A stretch of 64,000 bases of DNA, taken from Stenopsyche tienmushanensis (Eukaryota > Arthropoda > Insecta > Trichoptera > Stenopsychidae). A model generated the notes under the pieces. It was not told where the DNA came from and did not search any database. It saw nothing but the letters and a program-made list of their open reading frames with translations. Both the position numbers and the translations under genes were made by a program. Shown piece by piece: positions 42,301-54,030 of the stretch. The first letter of the stretch is position 1; every line of letters starts with the position of its first letter. The stretch spans positions 806,001 to 870,000 of the forward strand of contig WACJ01000128.1 in the NCBI GenBank assembly GCA_008973525.1, in the 5' to 3' direction.

Positions 42301-44024
42301 ATAAATGATTAATAAGTGCTGCTATCGGTGATTTGACAGCCACAATTGAGTAAAATTGGCAATACTTTGTTTGGTAAGCACTGTAAATCTTGGTTTTGAA
42401 GATAAACAAATTGTGTCACGGAAAGAAATATTAATTGAGGATGTATACCGATTTTCCTGTAACGAATTATATTTAGTTAAAGATGATTATGATATCAATT
42501 AAATATAATAATCTCACTTTGAATCCATTATCTACCCCATCGCAAAACTCCTGGGTATCAGATGTGTTTACATAGAGTTCTACTGATAATCCGATATTTT
42601 CTCCAACTGTATATACTCTTCTTGGATAAGGGGTATATCCTTGGTTGGGTGCAATTGTATATCCCGTACCTGGTGACCATACTTTAATACTGTTATTTTT
42701 TAGGATTTTGTCCCTTATTGAGTTGGAAAGATGTGTTCTGATAAAAACAATACATTTTCAAATCTCAATCCATTGCATTAACACGACAAATTATTGACGA
42801 TCATAAAAGATAAATATTATTGACTTACATCATGTTAAATCCAAAGCATACGCCATTATTGGTCATAAAAGACTGAAAATATTCGGAGCAGCAATCGAAA
42901 GTTTCAAACCTTTTTTCATTGGAAGTTACCCAATTGCAGCTTTTTATTACATCAGAACATTTCGGAGTACTCTGAATATCCAAACATTTCGTCATTAATA
43001 ATACATATATATCAATTTTGTGAGTTTAAAATTTAAACTTTTAAAGTTAACCTTCTCTATAAAATCCATAATCTTTCCATCTTCGTCTGGACTAGTCCCA
43101 TCCGGCAAAGAATATTTACCTGGAAGCATCTTTCCACAAACCAGTGACGCAGCAAAAAGAATAGTTCTGCATTGAAAATAAAAATTGATAAACTGTTAGT
43201 CAAAAATGTATCATTTCATGCATTAGCGGATTGGATGATAATCATTCGTGGAAGCGTTCAATCATGAGACAAATCTGATAGGTTATAGAAATACCTATCA
43301 GTTTCCTGGGACAGATTTATATACGACATCTTGACTGTATTTTCGGGACATATGACGATGCTAGGGAATGGTATGTCATAAATTGGAGTGTAGTCGTCGT
43401 CCATCACAAGGGTAAATGGAACTGATGTCCACTTCGTCCACAAGGTATGGATGATGGCGAAGCAGATAGCGAGACTGATACTAATGATGGCGAGCCATAT
43501 GCATTTTTCCCCGCGCCTTTTCGAAGCATCCGTCACATACCTGCATCAAAAACAATCTAAATATATTTGCGCAAAAATATTAATTTAGCAATGTAATATC
43601 GATTCTTACTTAAAACCGTGCAGGGTACCGTTTTCACACAGATGCTTGCCTCCCATTTTGATCAATTCAAAATAAGTCATACGCTCTATATCAGAGCAAT
43701 ATTTGGACTTTTCTTCTGGCATTTTCTGTGTTTTAACTTTGAAAATATTTTGATGGCTTTCATTATTTTTTTGTAAAGCAAAGTCATTTTCAATGATCTT
43801 CGATTGATATCCGACGTAAATGGTATTAGGGCGAAGATTCCAGATTTTCGATCTATGGTTTTGATAATCCAAATTTTCGTTGATGGTATTAGACAGCAAT
43901 CTTCTATTGAATATTGCACTCCTCGGGCCAACCTTTTTAATTGTTTTGCTTTACAAATAAAATTTTAAATTAGAATCGTTTTACTGAATTTCGAAAATTA
44001 AATTTATACTAACCGCTTAAACAT
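39366..44024 (-). CDS. pickpocket-like DEG/ENaC sodium channel subunit A, 600 aa, 10 coding exons
   Basis: Amiloride-sensitive-type cation channel subunit of the plasma membrane. Coding exons are 44024-44014, 43948-43610, 43540-43295, 43166-43052, 42971-42829, 42737-42518, 40447-40180, 39979-39769, 39684-39593 and 39523-39366. The lengths sum to 1803 bases with agreeing phases and one stop. TM1 lies near residues 126-148 (WLAIISISLAICFAIIHTLW). The conserved post-TM1 block YDIPFPSIVIC follows, then a long cysteine-rich extracellular domain with YTQYNCILECELKYMIAICK and CECYPGCTEL. TM2 near the C-terminus is GVLSLFLGFSIMSLIEFFYY, with selectivity filter GFS. Family length (about 450-600) fits. 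A mariner lies in the intron at 40,448-42,517. Which Drosophila ppk it matches best cannot be told from the sequence alone. Confidence 0.93.
40877..42145 (-). mobile_element. mariner copy 2 (TTAGG ends), full length but decayed
   Basis: A 1269-bp element flanked by TA duplications (40,875-40,876 and 42,146-42,147). The ends are TTAGGGTGCTCCATAAGTTT and the inverse of TTAGGTTGTCCCATAAGTTT. The minus-strand transposase starts near 41,960 (MENQRKHLRHVMLHCFKKGF). It shows VREIANKLEIPRTSAHNHL and VVFHHDNARPHVSLL, followed by VLPHPP. Several stops and frameshifts are present, and the last catalytic region reads APF instead of APSD. It sits in intron 6 of channel gene A. Confidence 0.92.
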
Positions 44025-46110
44025 GACAGTATACGTTATTTAATCTTGAATATATCCAAGCAATTGAATGACGGGAAGGTGATTGGATCAGAGAGTACTA
44101 ATCAATTAATAGTTGATTCATTGTTTGATAATTTATCGTTGATTACAGCTTTGTCTTTGTGTCAACATTACAATTTTCTACTTATGTAAATTAAAGATCT
44201 TATCGTTGATTCGACATATGTTCTTTGATTGAATGGACTAATAGATAAAATGAATATACAACCATATCTAGGACTACCAACTCCCAATTTGTTCGAAACA
44301 TTCTGAACTGAATTGGAAATCTCTATACATGATTTTAAACAAGTTATAATAAAAATTTATATATATTGAATGAGTTGAATTATTGACTATTTATTGCTTA
44401 TTAAAACCGTATTTGCAAATGTTTGGGCTCAAATATAGATTGGATGAAAAAGTATATTTACCCTAATATTTTTGTTCTGTAGAATAAAATAAGGAGTGAA
44501 TTCATAAAATAGATTATAATCAAGCACACAATATACGAATTTGAGTAATTTCACCTCAACTTCATAATATTTTTTCAAGCTGATCGTATCCTTCAGCAAT
44601 GATACAAAATTGTTGCCTCACTGAAGGAAATTCAATTATATTTACATCCATAATGAATAATTAATATGTAAAGTATATTTTGAATTACATTAGATTTGAT
44701 TATCATTCCAAGTTCATTCATAAAATAACACAAAATTCTCATCATACACATAGCAAAAAATTTGTGTTAATATCATTAATATATACTCAAACACTATTTT
44801 AAATAGAATAATAAAATCATCATTGATCATTCAAATTGATATAAGTAATAACTTTAAATCACACATACTTAAATACAGACCTTTTCCAAAAGAAAAAAAC
44901 GGATAGCTACCAAAATTAGCATAATTTTAGGTATATTAAGGTGACAGGAAACATTGAAAGCTTAAAAATTTGCAAATAATTTATTAAAAGTAATAAAAAT
45001 GTAGTCTAATCTATAAAATAATTAACATCGCCCTTTGCTACCGTTCAATTAATAATACAGTATATAAAAAGTAACTTAGTCTATTCTTCAAAAAATATAT
45101 CTAGATGATATTTTACCTCATTAAAATGACTATATTTTTACTTCATAAAGGGTGTTCTTAAGATCTAAATACATAGTAATTAGAAGTTGTGATATCCGGT
45201 TAATAAGATAAATGGGATAGAATTTCTAAACCAAGATCCATTATTTTTTTCTAATGTTAATTTTGCTGATCTTATTGAAGATTATATTCTTTCACAAACA
45301 ATTTTCTACGGCTCTGATTGTCTAATCAAATTCATGCAACTCTAAATAAATGACTATGATATTCTAGCATACACAAAGAAGAACCTTTTTTATTATTAAC
45401 GACGATTTAGAGATAAGAATAGGTTCTTCGTCTGAAGAAATCCATTTATTTTTTTGAATTTTTCCTTGCGTTATTCCTGATCTAGTGCAGTTAGCAAAAA
45501 TTCATATGGATGACAATATTATTCACGTAATAAGTTTCCTATAAAAAAGGAATAAAATGTTCTAAATTATGCTAGAAAAAATATTTTTAATACAAACGCG
45601 TAAATCAAAAACTAAAAAAACCCTTTCTTTTTTCTGGATCGAAAATTGGAATACAACCGATATACATTTTTTAGCTGAACCAGAACGGAAAACCGTAATG
45701 GAAAAAATATGGTTCGAAACCCTGATTATAATTACAATATAGAAATAGCTTTCAATACAAAAGTTCTCGTATAAAAAAAGCAAATATTTCTTCATTTTAA
45801 GGCATCACATAATTTTATAAACGTGCATATGATTAAGTTTGAAGCCAAATATAATTTCTGCAGCCAAAACATAAGTTCGATCATTTTAAAACGTTCTCGA
45901 AACTATTTAATATTTGAGAAAAATTTTAAACATTAAATCATTTAGAGTCATCTATGATGTTCGAGGAAAAATATTAAGCTCGCTTTCACAGTACCATAGG
46001 AACTTTTGAGGATCGGCTCGAACATTGGGGGATGATTTACGTCACCGACAGATGGCAAAAATACATTTTTAAAATGAAAATTCAACATTTTAAATCAGCA
46101 ATAATTAATA
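44025..46110. other. intergenic region between the two channel genes
   Basis: A/T-rich. It must hold the promoter of channel gene A next to 44,024. I see no convincing reading frame, RNA gene or repeat. Confidence 0.5.
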
Positions 46111-46116
46111 TTTATT
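46111..46116 (-). terminator. polyadenylation signal AATAAA of channel gene B
   Basis: AATAAA on the minus strand, about 33 bases after the stop codon. Confidence 0.6.
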
Positions 46117-46148
46117 TATAAACTATAAATTAATACATTTTTGTTATA

Positions 46149-49100
46149 TTATGTCTTTGGTGAAATCTTATTTACTTTGTTTTTATATCTTTTCCATATT
46201 ATGATCGACCACAGAAATATCGGCAAAAATGCTATGTAATATATTAACTCGATCAAACTCATGATACTAAATCCCAAAAATAAGCTGAGAGCCCCTCCTA
46301 CGGATCCTGTAAAATAAACAAAACGAATATAATAACGCAATTGTGGTATCAAGTAGACTTTAATATTATTTCGAACGTGATTTAATTGAAATCTGGGTAT
46401 TTGATAGCTTATTCAGATAATCCCTTTATTTACAATTTACAATATCACATCCCCCATATTTAACCCCGTTCAGGTGATAGAGTAGACACCATTTCTATTT
46501 TGTTCGAAAAAAGACTCCAATGATCACGAATCAGGATTTGCGGGACAGTCTACGTGCCTTTATGGAGAGCGAGAAGATTATCATTTGTACAGTATGGATA
46601 ACGATGCATATTAAATATCGAATGAATCCACGTCATACAACTGAAAAGATTAATTTATCATAATTTCAATGTAGATACCTACAAAATCCATGGTATCGTA
46701 CAATAAACGACGGTGGTATCCCAAGAAAAGCGAGTCCCTGAAATGAATATCAAATCTCGCAACTTCGTTCCTGCAAATAAACAAATCCGTTTTTATTATG
46801 TTCTATTCTGCATGCTATTCACAAGTGAATTAATTTTGATCGGAACTCGTTTATGTTAAAATTTGCCCACGATGGTTTTGCATGATCGTCAGATTTGAAA
46901 TAATCGGAATAGAATATGTCCAAGCTGTATCTCAAATCGGTGCAACTTGGATAACAATCGCACCAAAAAATTCCATCATCCAATATTTGATCATCCACGG
47001 TAAAAGATGTTCCCGATTTTGTTAAATAATAATTTTCAATCATCCGAATGTTCACTTTAACTACAAAACATACACGAAAAGCATTTATAAATCGTTAATT
47101 TTTCGCAAATAAACGCGCATAATATGTCATCAATAAAATCAAATGTGACCGTATGGTTACATCGATTGAAAAGCGCCTTTTCTTATATTATTCATTTTTT
47201 AAGACATGCATATCAATACATTTGGGTAACTGTGGCTTGATAAATGACAAGATAATTTCATCACATTCAAATACCTTTGATCCTATTGTAACAAATATAA
47301 TCGAGTTCGGTCTTACAAATTTGAACAAATGGCGTAATGTCTGAAAATGATCAATAATAATTAAAATAAGCATATGATTGTAATAAATTGTTCAAAAATA
47401 AAATACATGTACCTTTATAATAAAACGGAATGCAATTGCATTTTTCTATTGAATATCTCAATTTGCAATCCAATATGCAATTGTATTGTGTGTAAAATTT
47501 GAAATATTTCAACAACTTTTCATTATCGAAGTAGCATTTTCTGACTTTGGGCAACAGGTACCTCATTGATTCATCAGTGCCGACTTTTTGTGGTGATACC
47601 GAAAATGTTGTCTGTTTTTCCATTGGTATTGAAATGAAACTTCGTTTGATGGCACTGTCCATTGGAGAGCTGATGAGCACCTTAAATTATATTTAAATAT
47701 ATTTGAATTGGATATATAAAAATTGATTTATGAACGAAGTTCTACCTTAAATCCATAAATAGCCCCATCGCAAAATAGCTGCGCTTCGCTCGTATTGAGA
47801 TAGAGCTCAACGCTTAGTCCGTAATTATCCCCGACGGAAAACACCCTCCTTGGATACGGGGGCGTATTTTCAAATATTGGAAAATCATATCCTTTTCCAT
47901 AAATCCAGGATGTACTTTGTCCATTTCTTTTGATGGCATCAAGGTTTATTCTTTTAAGGTCCGCTCTAAACAATAATATCGAGCAACACTATAATATATT
48001 AAATCTACAATATTGCATACATATTTGCTTGCATGCAGAAAAAAGTATTTTAAAAAGATTGAGTCAAACTATATAAATAAATATTTGCTTCAATTTTCTG
48101 CCTTGTTTTATCGATTAGGCATTTTTTGTATAGTTCATGTTGTTTGAATTCTTAGGTGATATTTATTGTGAGCCTATTTTTCACGAACTATTCTGTCATT
48201 TCATTGCTAACAAAACATTGTCTTGTTAAATATGCATAATAAAAAATAAATAGATCTTTTATATTATGATAGTTTAAACACAGAAATACTCAAATGCAAA
48301 TATACTCAAAGATTAGTTAGCCAAACAAGTTCTCAATGATCATAACAGTGTGTTTTTGCCTTCTATATAGTTTTGATAACATTGAACTGAAAATTATGAT
48401 TTTAATATTACATCGGTCTTCATCATAGTCCAGCATTGTTGCAAAAAAAGACTCCATTTCTTGGCCAAGAGATAGAACAGCATATCTTAACAATTTATAA
48501 AGATTTTTCCAGGGATAAATTACTTGAAAGATGCTTGGGTGGCCACAATTGACATTTAACTCGACGGTTTGGTGACTGCTTCAAAGCACCTGCATTCTGG
48601 TGTAAAAATCATTGAAATATCAACATACATTGTTGTTTGGATATTTAAGAACAACTATAGCTTCATTTTGAAGATGATGAATACATTAAATATAATTATT
48701 GGCACCTACTATAAAGTGTTTACTGAAAACACCGATGAAATGCGGGTAGCGAGGCAGAACCGTAAGAATTTTTCTGCACAAAAGCAGCTCACATAGCCCG
48801 AAAATAACAGCTCCTCGAAGATAATTAACTTTTTGAGAAAGCTGAAGATCTATTATATGCAATTAAAATCATTGATTAATCAGTAAGTCGCTAAAATTTA
48901 TAGTTTTATCGTATTGAAACTTTAAACGAGATTATCTCGAAACTACATTTTTAAAATGTTCGCCAGTTGTAGCTTAAAAAGTTGTTGATCGATCTGCCTG
49001 AAATTTTGGGATATTTCTCACTATAATATTATGTGGTCAACAAAGCTAAAGTTTTAAGGTTTTCACGTAAATAAATTAATTTTAGGGTAAAAATGATCAA

Positions 49101-51081
49101 GAAAATGGTAAAAATATGAAAGTTTAACTGAAAAGCCTACTATTTTTTTTAATTTTATACTTTTTTAATTTTTTAATTTTATAGCTTGGTAAACTGTCTA
49201 CGCATAATAAAAATCAAAAAATATTTCCATTTTTGGTTTTAGTTCAACAGGAAACCTTCAACAAGTGGCGAGCCGTTTGATATCACGAGAAATGGTGCCT
49301 AATAGAAAACCTTATAATTCCGCCATTTTGTTTTTTTTTTATTAAAATAATAAAATAAATAAGCACTTTAAGGTTGTAGTAAAATAATGTCAAAAATTTA
49401 AAATGATACGATTATTTTATCACCATTAAAAATAATGATGAAAAATGACTCATTTTCGAGCGTCTAAAGGGATTGCCCTCATTCAGATAGCATTATTGTT
49501 TTTAAGTGTCGGAATTCTGAGTCTCTATTGAGTGTTTTTTAAATATGATAGACAGAGAGATGTTTAGATAACCATATTTTCTTATGAAATGATTCAATTA
49601 GAATTATATAACACTTACACCATATTAAATCCGAAGCAAATGCCATTATCTGTGAGGAACGGACGAAAAAATTCAGTGCAGCAATCAAATGATTCTTCTA
49701 TCATGTCAGTCATTGACATCCATCTACATTTTCTTATGATATCCGAACAACCTGGAAATCCCTGATGTATAAAAAAAGAATGATATAAATATATTTTTGG
49801 ACATTCAAAGTTTCCATTGCTTTTCCGTTACTGTAATCAACATTTCGATTTGGTTCTGACTATTGCATACCAATGAGGGCAAAGCTTTGGTTATAGAATA
49901 GTTTTAAAGTCAAAAAGCGTCTTGAAAAAGATGTTTCGAGCTTTGGGAAAACATCAAAGTCCGATACGTTCATATCGATGTTCACTAAAGTAAAAGCGAA
50001 AACAACCCCCGCATACCTATTTGTAAAGCATGCGTCATAGCCGATCCCTCGTGGAAACACACAGAGGGTTGAATTTGTCAAACATGAAAAAACGAATATA
50101 CCGTACCTTAAAATAACGTGGACTTTACTTACCACTGTGAAAAAGTCAATTATTTTCTTGTCTTCCTTCGAACTGACGCCCTCCGGCAGGGTATATATTT
50201 TCGGTGGAGTCTGATTGCATTTCAGCGCAGCGGCCAACATTAAAGTTCTGGAATAAGCAATAAAAAACTAATTTGACACGCTCTATCTTATATCTATAGT
50301 AACAATCGCTAAAAATACCTATCTTTTTCATTCTCGAAATTGATATAAGATTTCTTGGCAGAGTGTGCCAGACATATAACGACAGCTGGAAAAGGTATAT
50401 CATATATCGGAGTATAGTCATCGTCCATTACCAGACTGAATGGTACTGAAATCCATTTTAACCACATTGTATGAATGTTGATGGTACATATCGTAATGCT
50501 AATGATGATAAAAGCAGCCCAAATTATTCTCTCTAGTATAGATCTAGATTTATCTGTAATATATCTGAAATTTAAAAAAATGATTGATATACCTGTGATC
50601 GAATTTTGAAAAAGAAACATTCTAGAAATTATTCTGAAGTATGTGATACAAAGAAAATGTATTGTTTGTTGTATAACTTCTTTCCATACAGTAAAAAAAT
50701 ACATATTTGAATCAAAAGCATATAAAATCTCTTACTTGAGACCATGAAGAGTTCCTTTGTCGCAAAATTGTTTAGCACCACTTTCAATTAATCCCAAAAA
50801 AGGTTGACCGTCAGTTTTTTTTAAATAATTGTTCTTCGATTTAATTAGTTTCTTCGGTTTGAAATTCACGTTCAATTTTAGTTCACGATCGTCCTTTATC
50901 AATGTTGATTGATACGTTTTATATATTGCCCTTGGATCTAAGATTTGTCCATTTTCCACGGGGATTTTGAAAACCGTATATTTTTTCTTGGTTTTCATTT
51001 TATTTGCATCCCTTAAATATATTGCCATAGATAAATATACAAATAAAGATCATTAAAATAAAGAATAAATTCTCACCCCAT
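46149..51081 (-). CDS. pickpocket-like DEG/ENaC sodium channel subunit B, 578 aa, 10 coding exons
   Basis: Tandem paralogue of channel A. Coding exons are 51081-51077, 51011-50736, 50564-50319, 50247-50133, 49761-49619, 47965-47746, 47680-47413, 47060-46847, 46770-46679 and 46306-46149; they total 1737 bases with one stop. TM1 is WAAFIIISITICTINIHTMW, followed by YDIPFPAVVIC. The extracellular domain has SFDCCTEFFRPFL and YTQYNCILDCKLRYSIEKCN. TM2 is ALSLFLGFSIMSLIELIYYI, with filter GFS. Exons 3-7, 9 and 10 have exactly the lengths of those in A. The 5-nt first coding exon (ATGGG) is inferred from A's 11-nt one. A start at 51,028 without it is the alternative. The donor of exon 8 (GA|GTTCCG) is unusually weak. 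Confidence 0.9.
48420..49110 (+). mobile_element. decayed transposon-associated coding fragment
   Basis: This lies in the 1.65-kb intron 5 of channel gene B. Plus-strand pieces KDFSRDKLLERCLGGHN, VTASKHLHSGVKIIEIST and KMMNTLNIIIGTYYK, then DEMRVARQNRKNFSAQKQ, occur in order but in shifted frames with stops. They resemble the C-terminal part of uncharacterised proteins that are multi-copy in many insect genomes and are probably carried by DNA transposons. That resemblance is from memory, not a search. The borders are approximate. Confidence 0.45.
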
Positions 51082-51556
51082 CCGTTTAATAACCTTTAGG
51101 AGAATAAACGAGTTGTGAATATTATACATTTATGATGGAAAAATTCATATACTATTTTTTAAATTGCTAATTGATAAAAACTTATAAACTGTGACTGATG
51201 ACCATGATATCAGATCTACAATCATACTTATGAATATTAAAGATCTTATCTTACTATGAGTGCTTTCATGTGATACAATTCTCACAACGTATTGATTGTG
51301 AAATACCGATAATGCCATATGACAAGGGATGAAGTAGGTAGCCATGTAACTACACAACTTTATGATTTTTTGTCTTGGCTTTAAATAAAGTTTTCATCCA
51401 TCTTAATTGGACGATGGACCCAAATTGGTTCTAAGAATAGATTCTGAAGATAAATTGGATATAAACCTGTATTTTACCTGATTTTCGGAATGCATTTACT
51501 CGAGACTTGCGTCATTCCTTTCCAATAACAATTTCCCATGCCGTAATTTTCATCCC
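51082..51556. promoter_or_regulatory. shared divergent promoter region of channel B and CAPA-like gene 1
   Basis: Only 475 bp separate the start codon of channel B (minus) from the TATA box of CAPA-like gene 1 (plus). The region is A/T-rich with no reading frame. It must contain the channel B promoter and may be read in both directions. Confidence 0.45.
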
Positions 51557-51593
51557 TATAAAATAGGCTCAGTATTTTACTTTGGGCACAGTT
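51557..51593 (+). promoter_or_regulatory. core promoter of CAPA-like gene 1 (TATA and CAGT initiator)
   Basis: TATAAAAT is at 51,557-51,564. A CAGT initiator has its A at 51,590, 33 bases downstream of the first T of the TATA box, inside GCACAGTTCTCATC. The same arrangement and spacing occur at the two paralogues. The predicted 5' UTR is 64 bases. Confidence 0.7.
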
Positions 51594-51653
51594 CTCATCG
51601 AGCATTTATCTTCAAAACATCCTTTATCCTTGCAAAGAATATTTCTTCAAAAA

Positions 51654-52232
51654 ATGTCCTCGTTCAAAGTAAATTTGCACTCAATAATAATGCTTGTACT
51701 CAATATATTTGTATTAATATTGACGACTCAAAATCTATTCGTTGCAGGTAAGTCAAGTCCTTTAATTATAAAAATATTTTATTTCAAAGCAAATTATGTA
51801 GTATGTAAATATTACAGGTGATTCATATTGGGCAACTTATTGTGATACCCATTGGACTGATTATAAATGTCAGCCTTTCCCTAATACAAGACCGGGTAGA
51901 TCTCAAACTGGAAGAACATGGCAAATCAATCGCGGAGGATATGATGGTCTGATAAATGTCTATTTCAATTTATTTTTTTTAAATGTAATATATATAAATT
52001 TATCGAAAAAAAAAATATTGTAGGTCTTTTTCCTTTACCACGAATTGGACGCTCAATACACGAAGTTCATAAAGAGGAGGTTCAAAATGATGGCTCTAAT
52101 GATGTTTGGTTGCAAAATACCAATTTTTTGAAACAAAGGTTTGATGATTCCATAAATAAAGCTGACCCATGGACCATATTAGCTTTGAAATATTCAAAAA
52201 CGACCTCAAGACCAATGGAAAAATCTTTTTAA
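51654..52232 (+). CDS. CAPA-like neuropeptide precursor 1, 143 aa, 3 exons; one intact PLPRI-amide peptide
   Basis: Secreted prohormone. Exons 51654-51747, 51818-51946 and 52024-52232 join with phase-1 junctions as in the Capa gene. Residues 1-31 are a signal peptide (hydrophobic IIMLVLNIFVLILTT). Exon 2 carries a degenerate first peptide site, PFPNTRPGRSQTGR, where Capa has PFPRVGRSQIGR. It also has a pair of cysteines, CDTHWTDYKC. Exon 3 begins with the only canonical site, GLFPLPRIGRS. Cleavage after the upstream NR would give GGYDGLFPLPRI-amide. The pyrokinin position reads SNDVWLQNTNF instead of SGMWFGPRL. The alignable tail DDSINKADPW shows common descent with Capa. An earlier in-frame ATG at 51,582 lies before the predicted transcription start. 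The CAPA family acts through G-protein-coupled receptors on Malpighian tubules and viscera; this paralogue's role is unknown. Confidence 0.85.
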
Positions 52233-52639
52233 ATCATGATAATCAAAATGGAATGCCCTGAAGAGACTATGTCATGACTTCTACTACTATTTAAGTGTCT
52301 GTAAATATAAAATAATATAATATGAAATGTGTATAGAAATTGGATAAATTATATTGTGCAATTTAATGCAATCTTTTACTTTCATTCGTATTTTTTCAAC
52401 ATTGAAAATATTCCCAAATCCCAATAACCAGACCTACTTGTTAGAGAACTCGAACTTTAAGAGCTGGTATAATAAACCTCCGATATATTTTTACATAATA
52501 ATTAGTGTTCTTCATATTTTGTCCCAAAGCTTTACTTAAATTATATCTCAATCAATCAATTAGTATCATGAGTTTTAGATGAATAAATGATTCATCATAA
52601 TTTAGGATTTTTTTAATATAAAATACGTGACTTTTGTAA

Positions 52640-53600
52640 AAAGTTCGGCATTAGGGGTAGGACCAGGGGTTGAACACCACTAAGGCCACAAAAGCCATAA
52701 ATTAAATTTATGGTGAAGTTTCATCATTACAACATGCCGATTTTGGTATTCAAAATTTAAACCGGGTAACCGATGTTTGAAAGACGGCCCTAAAACTGGA
52801 AAACCCTTAAATTTTGATGACGATATGTTTGAGAGCCACAATAGAAACAGATCCTCGATTAAGTATCGAAGAACTATTGTAGAGATGCATTCATCGTACT
52901 CGACAGCTCAAGAACATTTAAAACGCATCGGGAAGACGAATTGAATGCCGCACGAACTGTCCGTAGATAACAAAGAAAAGCGACGAAACACGTGCAAAGT
53001 TTTGTTATCAAGACAAAAAGTTTCCTTTTTGCACTGAATTGTGACTTGGGATGAAAAATGGATTGTTTATGACAATATAAGTCATAAATGTCAATGTCTT
53101 TCGCTGAGGCAAAAACCATTTCTGACTCCAAAGCCTGGATTGATGACCGGCAATATTATTTTGTGCGTTTGGTGGGCTATTCAAGGAATTATTCATAATG
53201 AATTTATGAAACCTGGCGAAATAATAACTGTAGATATGTATTGTCAGCAATTGGAAAGGGTGAATAAAAATTGAAAGCCAAACGTCATATATTAATCAGG
53301 AACAATTTTGTAATTTTGCAACACGACAATGCAATGAAGAAAACGTCTGAAAAATCAGGGAATTAAAATGGGAAGAACTTCCACACCCTCCATATTCACC
53401 AGACCTGGCTCCGACGGATTATCATATTTTTCGATCTTTGATACATTCAATGAAAAAGGATAAATGCTCTCCAAACACAAGTAAAGTCAAAAATAATATT
53501 TGTACATATTTCGACTCAAAATCAGAAGAATTTTTCAAAAGGGGAATTGAAAAAATCGAAAATCTGTGGAAAACAGTAGATCGTAGACAGTAGGCGTCTT
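52640..53600 (+). mobile_element. decayed mariner transposase relic
   Basis: Plus-strand pieces in mariner order: KTGKPLNFDDD, STAQEHLKRIGKTN, PHELSVDNKEKRRNTCKVLL, VTWDEKWIVYDN, CVWWAIQGIIHNEFMKPGE and LQHDNA. A PYSPDLAPTDYHIFRSL-like block and GIEKIENLWKTVDRRQ follow. It is broken by stops and shifts. It belongs to a different lineage from the TTAGG-ended mariners. I could not define the terminal repeats. It lies between the convergent CAPA-like genes 1 and 2. Confidence 0.8.
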
Positions 53601-53877
53601 CTCACTTTAGGCGCCTCAAAAATAGGCTACTTTCACGATTTTTTTTCGAGGATTTTCGCTAAAAATTATGAGATAAAATGGATCATATGTAATAAACACA
53701 TCTTTCAAGTAAATGAAAAAAAAAAAAATATTTTTTTTTGAACAATTATTATAATAAAACAGTAGCATCGAAAAACCCGTGTAGAAATGTTATGTTCGTG
53801 GCTTGTTGATGGTATCTCCGAGATGGGTTATTTGAAACAAAAAAATAAAACAGTTTTAGATTCAGTATATCAGTGTC

Positions 53878-54030
53878 TATAGCGCATATCATCAGATTTT
53901 TGATATTTGCGAAAATAAGAAAAAGGCGCACGTTTTACAAAAAAGTAAAAAACGCGATTTTTTTGCAGTTTTTTGTAAAAAAAAATTACTTAAAATCAAA
54001 ATTTCAAAAATCTGATAATATGCGCTATAA
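53878..54030. repeat. imperfect inverted repeat, 27-base arms
   Basis: ATAGCGCATATCATCAGATT, continuing TTTGATA, at 53,878-53,904 is repeated in inverse orientation near 54,003-54,028 with few mismatches. The DNA between is A/T-rich. With the following stretch to about 54,500 it looks like a decayed transposon end. Confidence 0.5.

Noticed and set aside
51582..51653. Upstream in-frame ATG of CAPA-like gene 1 as the start
   Set aside because: It lies before the predicted initiator at 51,590. A start at 51,654 gives a signal peptide aligned with both paralogues.
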